A DNA stretch of 64,000 nucleotides, taken from assembly GCF_029227915.1 (NCBI RefSeq), contig NC_079883.1, forward strand, positions 25,544,001 to 25,608,000, in the 5' to 3' direction. The notes beneath the pieces were generated by a model. It was given only the letters and a program-made list of their open reading frames with translations, ran no database searches and was not told where the DNA came from. Source of the stretch: Hydractinia symbiolongicarpus. Its lineage: Eukaryota; Cnidaria; Hydrozoa; Anthoathecata; Hydractiniidae. Positions within the stretch are counted from its first letter, which is position 1. Every line of letters starts with the position of its first letter. Shown here piece after piece: positions 14,401 to 26,400 of the stretch. Made by a program: the position numbers and the translations under genes.

Positions 14401-17400
14401 CTTGAAATGCTGAGCAAGAAAATGTATATGATCATGTATCTTTGACAAACGGTTGCAGAGATATCAAGGTTTAAAGGTTTTTTGATGACGTCATCAACCC
14501 GTCCATTCCGAAACGGATTCGGGGATCCGGGTTTGGGAAAATTACCCAAATTGATCCTAGGTGGTCCCTAGTTACCCACGCGGTGAAAAATCATTGACGT
14601 CACCACCTCGTTTCCAAGTTATTTGGCCTCAAAGTTTTAGGTGCACTGTAATGGTTTCATTAATTTAATAATGGATATTGACGTTAAAGTAGTGTTATTT
14701 TCGTCGCGCCGTAACGTCAGAAAATTTGACATATTAGAGATGCATTTTTCGGCAACATCAAAGGAAAATGAAGACATCCACTTTGCCTGTCACAGACACA
14801 CAGACAGACACACTTAGCGTAATAGATAGTCGATAGTCGATAAATCCCGTGGAGTAATCCACTTAGGCAGGACAATGGAAAAATAGGTTGTTTTAGTTTT
14901 TTTGCTGACGTCAGCAGTGCAAATACAAAATAAATATATTTTTTTAGAAAATTTGTATACCTGTTGCCTTCATAGTATATATCTTGAAATGCTGAACAAG
15001 AAAATGTATATGATCATGTATCTTTGACAAACGGTTGCAGAGATTTTAAGGTTTAAAGGTTTTTTGATGATGTCATCAAACCGTCCATTCCGAAACGGAT
15101 TCGGGGACCCAGGTTTGGAAAACTTACCCAAATTGGTCCCAGGTTGTCCCTAGTTACCCACGCGGTGAAAAAACATTGACGTCACCACCTCGTTTCCAAG
15201 TTATTTGGCCTCAAAGTTTTAAGTGCATTGTAATGGCTTCACTAATCTTAATTAACTTTCCTTTGACGTCAATACTATTTTATCGGTAAAGTTTGGTAAA
15301 TTACAGAACAATTTTATAGGCGATGTTTTATAGAATTTGTTAAAGAAAATTTGGAAGAATGTAATCCACTTTGCAAAAGTGACAGACAGACACACGGAAC
15401 TGGCGTATTATTATATAGATATATTATATTAATTATATTTTTGAGTGAGTGAGGCAATTGGCGCTCAAAACAAAGAATTTTCCGATATTGACCACGTGAA
15501 CAAAAACAATAGAATTAACCAATCAACAAGCTACTCAGTAATCTAACTGCAGAAAAGTCATTTGAGACTTTTCTGCAGTTTGATTAATTTTTCCCACCTT
15601 AACTAGTCCAATTTCCTGGTGTTAAAAATAATTATACTGGATCTCTTGGGTACTTATGCGAATCACAGAGAAATTTTTCGCACAGATTTCTTCCCTTTAG
15701 CTACGTTTCCTTGCTTAGCATGAAATAAAAATGAACTTTTGTAATTAGTCAAAATAGTAAACGACTTATTGGATAATGTAAAAGTAATCTGAAAATTATG
15801 ATCTCGGCCTAAATTTTGTTTAACATTTTTGTCTTATGTCACCTTGAATTCTATTTCGGTGTGACTCTGATAGGTAAGTAATACTTTGAACATAACCTAG
15901 AACACTGGTGTTTATACAGGAGTACTCTAACAAAGGCCTTTTCTACGTTTCACCTTCACAGTTTTAGCTAAGGTTTCCTCCTGTTTCGCTTTCAGACGAT
16001 GGATGACGATATTCGTCTTGCGTACTGCAAGTTGTGGCAAAGCATGATGGAATCCGACGTGAATGGGATCAAGAAATACAGTGAAGCGTTGAATGTGGGC
16101 AAGTACTACAACCTGTTTGCATGCATTGTTGCTGGAAGAACGTGGAACTCTATACAGCATGGTATCGATAAAAAAGATTTGACTGCTGAAGAGGTACATT
16201 GTTTCCGATATTGTTCTTTACTTCCTTATTTTATCTCGTTTTAAATTGAAAGTGTAATCTACATGCGACAACTAATTAAATCATAGCTTAAGGGGGCTAC
16301 GAACCGGTTACAATTCTCACTTTTCGTATATTCCGCGCACATATTAAAAATCCGGCAAACGCGTTTTGCGCAAAAAACAGACCAGCGCACTTTGCTCGCT
16401 GGTTTAACCTTTTTTTCGAAAAGTATATTACAAAGAAATGTTTAAGCAAGACCCATTCTGGATGAAAGGCTGGAGAAGATAAAAATTCTAGGTATATCTA
16501 TATGTTCGAGTCTGTAAATTACATGCATGCCGGAAAAATAGCCATTTTTGTTTTCCGCCGCCATCAGCTCCTCGACTTTCGTGTAAGTCACTAAAGTCGC
16601 AAACCAACAGCTGTTCCGTAGCCCCTTTCAATGGACCGTGCTTATAAAAGTTATCAAAATTGTCGACCTGACAGGAAGTCAATTGAATATTGGTGTATTT
16701 AAATTCTTGGCCTGGGATAGAATTATATTTTATTTTTGTCTTTTTTAATCCTCTTTTTAATAAGAATATATTTTAAACCGCCATACGTTTTTCTTTGGAC
16801 TTTGTTAAATTAAGCTACTATGAGTACTATCATAAATATTCTTCTTTGTATCAAAAATAATGTATATGTACATTTATTTAATATTTATATACATAATTCC
16901 GAATAGAAACCTAGAAAACGACGACGTTAAAGCATACAAAATAATGTCAGGACGAGGTAGAAAAAAGATATTTTGCGAAGACTGGCTACGTTTACATGTT
17001 CGCGTCTGTTCGATCGAAAACATGCGCAGTCAAACTTGTTTTTCTCACAAACTTAGGAGGACTCAGAGCGTATTTTTCCACTACGCTGACGGCTCCGTTT
17101 TTGTTTTCTTGGTCGACCTGTTTCCGTGGTGTGTTGGGTACGGAAATAGCACTTCTGCGATAAAAGGAGTCTTTTTCCTCCTCCGTTTCCTTAATGTCAT
17201 TGAGCATATTTTCGAATTTCTTTATTTGTGATTGCTTTCTCTGTCGCGGGTATTCCATGTTGTTATTTGCGATGTTATTATGTCGAGGATGTTTTGTAAC
17301 TGCTTGTGGCGGGCTCAATAACATCGCTGTTCTTTTAGCGACTAACTCGTCCTCGATTAAAGCTTTTATACTGCGCCTTCTCTGTGTTCGAGGACTAACT

Positions 17401-20400
17401 ATTTCGTTGTTTCTCTGTTCCAGCAGCTCGTTTGTTTTTCTTTGTAAGTTTGGTGATGAGGAGTCCTGATGGTTTCTTGTTCCTTGTGTTGGTATGGCGT
17501 TTTTGCGTTGTGGTTTTCCTTTTGTGGGGCCGGTAACAGTTTTCGGCAGTTTTTGATCAGTATTTTCTATGGTTCCAGTAGCTGTTATCACTTCTGTTTC
17601 GTTAACGATTCTATTGTTCTTATTAAATTTTCTATTCCGTTCATTTTTTACGTATTCGTCATTGTTTTCTCCGCGTTGATTTCCGTAAGTCGGTAAATAA
17701 GTTCTGTCGTATGCAATTTGACATTGTTGTTTTTGCGGCGTCATCTGCATTCTTGGGAATGGTTGTTTTTTCACCTTGTTTTGGCTGATTTTAGTATAGA
17801 TGACAGGCTGTCGAATGCTTATCTTACGTGCGGACTGTACTGTGTGTGCTTGCAAATCCACTGACTGCACTAACTCCATCTCTTCAACGGCTACTTCATC
17901 ATTAATGATTTTTACAGTTGGAATTTCGCTTTCCAATGTTCGTTTTTGAACTTTCTTGTTCAACAATTTTGGTGACGTAAGCATAGCCCACACGCTCGTT
18001 TTGCGTGAAAGTATCGAAGACTTGCTACTTTTTTTATTGTTATTGTTTAAAGAACTATCGAAAAAGTCATGCGTATTTACCCGACATGTGCCTATTTCCG
18101 ACGTGCTAGCTCTGCGTTTTCGGTTAGTAGACGCACCCGAGGCTTGCGTAAAGGGAATTATTGGCGGTATCATGCTAAGTTTTCTGGGACTTGTTATTTT
18201 GCTCGAAGGTTGTTGGGATGATAATGATAGGCTGCTGGCTCTTCGTGATGACGGCGTCAAAGCGTGAAGTAGATTGGACAGCGTTAATTTTCGCTTCTTT
18301 TGCGGTTGTTGGACAAGCTCAACTTCCTCCTCTGCTTCTTCGTCGTCTTCGAAGTGATAAAGATGTCTAAATTTTTCAAAGTTATTAAGGTGCTGTTCGA
18401 ACATGTCGCTAAACGCATTGTGGCGACTCTCGAAACGTTCTTGTTGCGTGCTGTCGTAATAAGAGCTTTCGGTAGCTGTTGAAATGCAACTCGAAGGGTT
18501 GGCAGCACGTGCTCGGTTTTTTAAGGTGTACATTTGTATTTTTTTGCACGTGAAAATAGAGAGTAGTATCTGTTTGTAGGCTTTTCGAAATGCTTTATTA
18601 AACCCACCATATATCCAGCAATTGACCATGGAATTGACGTATGGTAAAATGTTAAACACAAACGTCAACACCAGTGGTGGATGCTTGTCTCGTGGCGCGA
18701 AATCGTTTACTAACCAAATGATTTGATTGGGCAAAGCAAATATGAGAAAAACAACAACAATTACTGTGAACATCTTTAACATCCGTACAGTTTGTCGGTG
18801 ACGTACGTACGCCGTGTGACTGATGTACGTCGGCTTACGAAGGTGTTTTATTTTTTGACGAATGATGTCCACAGTGTCAATTCTTTTAAAAGTACCTACA
18901 AAGGAGCGCCTTTCTTGCCTGCTCTTTTCTAGGTTGTTATTGTTGACGTTATATTTTAGGTCCGGCGGTGGAGAGTTAACCGGTAAGGAGCAACGTTTGG
19001 TTCCAAAAGGTTTAGAAGATATTGGTGAACCAATAACTGGTTCTGAACCTCGTCGATCAACTGTAATGTCTCCATTAGTGAGGTCGTGTCCGTCTTCGTT
19101 CTCTCTCTCTTCACTAGCAATCGAGACTAAACTTTGTCTTGCCTCCTCATCAAATGTAACTGCAGTTTTTTTCATTGTCTGACCAATGTCGTTTTTTTTT
19201 ATCCCTTCTTCCACCTCCCAATTCATTTTCTTTTCGTATTCCTCGCTCAATTTGATCATTTTTTTATTTTGTTGTTTGATCTTCCACCAGGCTGTGGAGT
19301 AGAGCACAGTCATGATAGGTAGTGGTAGCCCATACTGCAGAAGGAACAAAGCGATCGTGTACGACTTCTGATGGGGTGTTCCTATCCAGTCCTCGTAGCA
19401 GTAGTAAACTCCCTTGTAAAGCTCGTAGGTTAGATGGTGGGAGTAGGGTGCGGCTGAGCAAAGAGCTGTTATATGGACAAATAACAACATTAAGCACACC
19501 CTCATTTTTGTCAGTACTATTCTGCTTCCTGATATTGCTAGATATCTTTCTATGGCGATACAAACAAGAGTAAAGGCACTAGTGTTGCTACTATACGTGG
19601 CTAATGGTTGTAACGCTTTGCATCCGGTTTCGTAAAACGGGTATGAATTCGAGTTTCGTCTTATCAACATGAACGGTATACTGAACAGTGCTGTGAGTAC
19701 GTCACAGCATGCTAAGTTTAATATCAAGTAGTTGGGTACGTTACGTAGGTGACGGAATTTAATAATGGCGGAAATAAGCAAAATGTTGCCGCACAATGAA
19801 ATGATTAAAATGATGCTCAAAATGATAATTTCGGCTAGCTTAAGCTGTTCGGGGAAACCTTCAACTGGTTCATCGGCAGTGCCAGGCGATGTGCAATTTT
19901 CTGAGCAGTTCGGTGCCGTAAAATTTGGTGACAATGTCGACGTGATAGTCAAACTCATATCCAGTTTGTCATAATTTTATTGCCTACAAAAATAAAACAC
20001 GAAAAAATAAAAACACATGCAAATTTTCTACAGTCACCTTTCATAAGCACAAGTATAACCTAGCCCGAGTAGATGGGTATCCTTCCCTTACTATGAAACA
20101 GGTACCTGAAAAAAAAAACTTTAAACCTGAAATATTTAGTTAGTAATTTACAACGAAAGGAAGAACCTTCCAGAAGGTAATTTGTTGATCACTAATTAAA
20201 GAATCAATCATTGCTTCAGAAGATTGTTTTTATGAAGACTACACAACTGTTTACCAGTGCTTAACACACATCACTTCATAACCCATGCCTTTTTAGCATG
20301 TGGCATTAGGCACCTGTGATAATCTTCACTTTCTTGTTTTTCAATTGTAAACGAAGCTATTTTTTTCCAACTTTAATTGTTGGTTAATATCAGTATTCAA

Positions 20401-23400
20401 TTCCATTTAAAAACTAAATTTACACAAAATCACAAGTGAATTCAAAAAACTAACCAGTTTTCATTTATTATTAAAAGGTAGTGTGACCACAACTTAATAG
20501 TTTGTTTGACAAAACAACTGTGCAAAATTTATGTAAACTGACCGCTGTTCTTTATTGTGTTCACACACATTGTTTTTTCCGTTACTTTGGTCAGTAAATT
20601 ATTGATGTGCATTGCAAATATAGATGATGTGTTTGTGAAGCTGATTTATGGAAGTGTTAAGCCTGGAAAATATGCTTGGTTAAATGCCAATAATTTCCTC
20701 TAGTTTATAGCTAATCTTTTTAGTATAAAAGACTACACGGTTGTAACGTAAAACAGGGTTCTTGTTTGCGCTGAGTTTACTGCGAAACGTAACAAATGCA
20801 ATAAAGTTTGTGTCCTGCTTACTGAGCAGGGAACGTAACACGGTTGGTCGAGTATGCGAAAGTATATCGTGTTTTTAGTATTTTAGTCATATTTCCATAC
20901 TGTTTATAAAAAATCTGTCGCGCATTCAAAATAAACGAGAAAAAATTAACTCTTAAACGAATATCTACTAAGAACACCTTGACAAGCATTTTAAAACTCA
21001 AAGCTATATGAACTTAGCAATTTTAAATTGTAATACTTACAGTACCTTAAGTAATTCTTTATGTTGAAGTGACACGACGCTCAACTGTATGGACTAAAAA
21101 ATTATAATAAAGTAAAGCATTTGATATTTTTATAAAACGTAACTCACATTTGTGTGTGTATGAGTCTCTTCTAATTGTTTTACTATTTAAAAGTTAATAT
21201 GTGAAAGAAAAACTATTTAATAAAAAAGAACTATTTATTACGATAATCCTACTGGATATACATAAGTCAGTTTAGTTTAAAAGATTTCCTGAGCCGATCG
21301 CTGTGCGGGATATATAGTTTGTAATTTACAGCTAAGACTTCTTATGAATTAATAAACAATACCATGCAATTGGTCTGAAAGCTTATCGTGTTCTTGTTGT
21401 TTGTATGATGTAAAGTTTATTGCAATATTCCTTCGGTTTTTAACTATTCTGCGATAATGATGTCAGCCGTTATGCAAGGCAAGAGAAGCATATTACTATG
21501 GACGTTCCCAACAGTTTTCCGGTTCTGTAAGACAATACGCGCTACTGTTAAACGTTACGCGCTACTGTGAAACGTCACGCGCTACTGTGAAACGTAACGC
21601 GCAACTGTGAAACGTTACGCGCTACTGTGAAACGTTGCTCGCTACTGTGAAACGTTGCGCGTTACTGTAAAACGTTGCTCGCTACTGTAAAACATTACGC
21701 GCTACTGTGAAACGTTACCCGTTACTGTAAAACGTTGCGCGCTACTGTAAAATGTTAGCGCTACTGTGAAACGTTACGCTCCGATAGCATTCGTAGGAAA
21801 GTCTAAGCGCATCCGTGGTAACAATTTAAAACATTTTTTAATTTTAATGTTATGCATCATCCCCTTGCTAGTACCCCTGCGCCCGCCATCAGGTGATTTT
21901 TCCCTGACAACTGCAAATTATTGCCGTCCTGTTACTTTTTTGCCATGGCAACTCCCAAATATTAACAGAAACGATGTTAACTTTTTTCCTTAGAAAATAA
22001 TAAATGTACCGTTTGCTCTAATTACAGAATTACATCTTAACGTTGGGTTTTTCTAAGATATGGCCACGTTTTTTTTTTTTTAATTTTTTTTTTTTTTTTT
22101 TAATTAATTTATTTATAGTTGACAAATTTACAAGAAAATGTAGCTCTGAGGCTAATTAAAGTCAACTTTAAAAACATTAAAAACAATAAATAACTGAATA
22201 TAAAAAATCTATAAGGAATACCGTATATACCATTTTTTTTTTAAGTATTTTAAATAATATAAATAATATGTCAAAAATATGTCAAGGCTATGTAGTGGTG
22301 GTTCCAGGAACTCAGTCAAATTTCCCAGCCAGGGGTCGAGAGAAAATAATATACAACCAGATAATAAGGCTAGAATATTCTCATATGATACCACCCCACC
22401 TAAACCGTCGCACCGCAAGACATGTTTAACTGAGTTCCCGCTCCACAACTGGCAAAGGAAGACAACGGGGAAACTAAAGAAAACCTAATTCAGGTATAAA
22501 AGTTTTGCATATTCTGCAAGGACAATGGTTTGGAATCCAGTTTCTTATTTTGTTTCTAAACTCAATTAAAGTACCAGCGTTCCGATACTCGTTAGGCAAA
22601 GAGTTCCAAAGCTTTAACCCAACATTAGACAGTGTTTCGATCCCATATCTCACTGAAAATATTTTGTTACTCTTAAGTTTGTCCTTCCTCAAATTATACA
22701 CTGGTTCAGGAAAAATAAAAATTTCATTCAACATTTCTGGACCTGTTTTTGTTTTAGCTTTATACAGCTCAGTAACAAGGATGCGTAAGTTCGTTTGGTG
22801 AATTGTAACGCTCCCATTTTTTGATAAAAGCTCTTCAAATGAGGATTGATAGTCTTGATAGATAATTCTTAGTGCTCTTTCATGTATATGGTTTATCCTA
22901 TTGTTTAATTTACGACTGTGAAACATCCATACTAATGGACAGTACGAAAAATGACTAGTGACAAAAGCATTAATAATCAGCTTTCGCTGGTCTAATGTCA
23001 TGAAGGAAGATAACCTTGCAAGCGCACTAACTTTCTGGCCTGCCTTGTTACAGAGCTGATTAACATGTTCCTCGAAAGAAAGTTTGTGGTCTATGGTTAT
23101 ACCAAGCAGTTTCTCAGTTTGAGAATTGTTTAGAAGTTCATCACAAACTTTTAATCGTACATCAGTTTTGTTAGTAAAAAAATGTGATTTTTCTGGGTTG
23201 GCTTTCATACCGTTATTTTCAAACCAAGTAAATATTATAATTGCTGCATATTCAATCTTTTCAATAACTTCGTTGATATTCTTTCCTATTGAAAATGGGG
23301 TTGTATCATCAGCATAGTTGACAATGTCCATATATGGGACAAAAAGGAAAAGGTCGCATAAAAATATATTGAAAAGCAAAGGACCCAAAATTGATCCTTG

Positions 23401-26400
23401 CGGTACGCCGTATTTTATTTTTTTCCATGTACTATAATTGTTATTTATACGCACTCGCTGTTTCCTGTCAATTAGGTACGATTTTATAAACAGCAAAGAG
23501 TTCATATCAAAGCCATATGCATGAAGTTTTGCTAGTAATAGCTCGTGTGGTATGCAGTCAAATGCCTTAGACAAATCAGTTAAAAGCGCTCCAAATGTGC
23601 CACCTTTGTCAAGACTGTTTTTCCATTTTTCAATCATACTTATGAGGCATTGTTGTGAACTGTGCCCCTTGCGAAAACCAAATTGAAGTTTCGAAAATAA
23701 TGGCTCGAAGAAGGTGTATATTTGGTCATACATGCATCTTTCATAGATTTTTGAGATGTTCGATAGGACGCTTACAGGTCTATAGTTCGCCTTTTCAGTG
23801 CGCAGTCCTTTTTTGTGTGTAGGAGTAATATCTGCGTTTTTCAAAGATGGTGGAAATTCAGAACTTTTTAACGATTGATTAAAATTTTCAGTAATGAATT
23901 GGCTAAAAATATCAATGTTTTCTTTGATGATGTTAGTAGGAATATCATCTTTTTGCTGCGCCTTTTTTGGATCAAGTTTTGGATCTTTTTCTCTATGTAT
24001 TTGCTCAAAACTAACTTTTTTAAGCGTAGTCCCAGTGTAGTGACTGGTAGCTAAGTTGTGATGATTATGTTTTCTACTACCCTGCAGTTAATTAGTTGTA
24101 ATTTTGAGATAATCGATTTTAAATGGATAAGACCATATCGCTATCTGATCGCAACCATATGTCCGTTCAGAAAAAGAAGCGTGCTGAGTTTTTGTTTGCA
24201 CTCCCTCGTAGATTAAGTACAACTATTTAATTTTTAATTTTGTTGTAAACGCTAAGATAAAGTCGTATTGTGTAAGTTGTATCAACATGATTTTCAGTGT
24301 TCATGTAGCATCTGTGCTGGAGAGTATCAGATGAAAGTATTACAGGTATTCATTGCAAATAGCCTATTTCCTAACTGTCGTAGTGAGGATGTTGAAAAGA
24401 ATAATTGGCTTGCTTTTATGAATGAAATCTTCTTTGCATTCCCGCCACATGGTGTCTTTGAGATGTTAAAATGTTCTTATTTATTACGTTAGTCATCCGG
24501 CGTGTATTGTTTTGTAGGGAACGAGCCAGAATTCTGCCATATAAAGTTTTCCGTGACTTCTTATTGTTGTTTGGTAATGTTTTTCCGTGCTTGCTTGGTT
24601 TCGGGTCATTCGAAATGAATGACTTTCTCACAAAAGGAAACACAACAGTCTAGGAGTATAAGCGTAACTTCCAGCTAGAGAAAACACATGGAAATGTGTT
24701 AGGGTTTTTTCACGTAAAAAACTGTGGTTTATCTCACCTATGAGTTGTTGGATTTTATCATTTGATCGTAATTGTATAATTTGGAGAAGAAAAACTGTTA
24801 CTATAAAACTTGGTATAGTAACCAACCAAATGAAAGGAATGATTTGGCATTACCAAAATTAATGATGATGTCATCATCTTTTAAAAAAAAGATTATGAAA
24901 TTTTAAATTTAATATAGAAATGATTCGTGTTGAACAGATCTTCTAGAATTGTTTTGTATTTAACAGATCCTTCACAACCTCCATATAGAATTGTTCTGTA
25001 TTTAACAGATCCTCCACAACCTCCATATAGAATTGTTCTGTATTTAACAGATCCTCCACAACCTTCATATATAATTGTTCTGTGTTTAGCAGATCCTCCA
25101 CAACCTCCATATAGAATTGTTCTGTATTTAACAGATCCTCCACAAACTCCATATAGAATTGTTCTGTGTTTAGCAGATCCTCCACAACCTCCATATAGAA
25201 TTGTTCTGTATTTAACAGATCCTCCACAACCTCCATATAGAATTGTTCTGTGTTTAACAGATCCTCCACAACCTCCATATATAATTGTTCTGTATTTAAC
25301 AGATCCTCCACAAACTCCATATAGAATTGTTCTGTGTTTAGCAGATCCTCCACAACCTCCATATAGAATTGTTCTGTATTTAACAGATCCTCCACAACCT
25401 CCATATATAATTGTTCTGTATTTAACAGATCCTCCACAACCTCCATATAGAATTGTTCTGTATTTAACAGATCCTCCACAACCTTCATATATAATTGTTC
25501 TGTGTTTAGCAGATCCTCCACAACCTCCATATATAATTGTTCTGTGTTTAGCAGATCCTCCACAACCTTCATGCCTAACTGAGTATTGCTTGCGAGATTA
25601 GAAAAACATCCATAAGATAAGAATACTATTTTAGATGAACCTTACAGCTGTCGTAAAAATGTTTGAAATGAAGTAAATAAATAAAAAATTGTGTCTTATT
25701 TGTTGAACATTTTCAATATGTTCCTTTTTTGCGAAATATATATTCGATGATGGTCCTACAACTTGCCAATTTAGTCTTCCGCGCCCTTCCAATAGGCGCC
25801 TACCGTTAAAATCAATTTCAAGGAACTATTATTAACATCAGAGGTATAAATTTTAGGGAAAATTACATTTTGCGATTTGGCGGAAATGTTTATATTATTG
25901 AGACTGCTATTCGCAAACTTCAATTGTCGCGAAATTCCATAACTTTTGCAATTCGCGAAATTAGTATTCTCGCGAAATGGAATATTTTTTATCATATTTT
26001 TTACAAGATTTTAAACTTAAAAGAAAACGGGGTTGGGCTCAAAAATACAACGATAACTCGTTTTAAAACTTTCTAGGCTGCTTTAATAAATATTTCAATT
26101 CAAATACAGCACATGCTTTAATTAACGCCTTTCCTTATTAACGCCCATCTGAAATCCTTGAAAATTTAATAAACGCCCACTTTCTAGTAATTGCCACTAG
26201 ACTTAATCCCTATTTAATAGCAATAAGAAGGCCATAATTAGAATTTCAAGTAAATCATGAGAAACCAGGTTGTTTTTTCGAGATATGAAATTAAAATTAC
26301 AAACAGTTTCAAGGACAATCTACCCTGCTTAATTGGGAGAAATCTCTTGCAAGTTAAAACACGTCTGTTATCAGACAGCGATTCCCGCGAAGATCCGTTT

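Noticed and set aside
17194-19974. Numerous plus-strand ORFs across the GPCR.
   Set aside because: They are shadows of the 988-codon receptor frame; their composition mirrors its codons.
21533-21777. CRISPR-like array.
   Set aside because: Units are contiguous 20-bp tandem repeats without unique spacers, in a eukaryotic intron.
24927-25601. Plus-strand ORF over the 42-bp array (LTDPPQPPY-type repeat).
   Set aside because: It starts at TTG with no ATG, and inter-unit variants are mostly non-synonymous in this frame.
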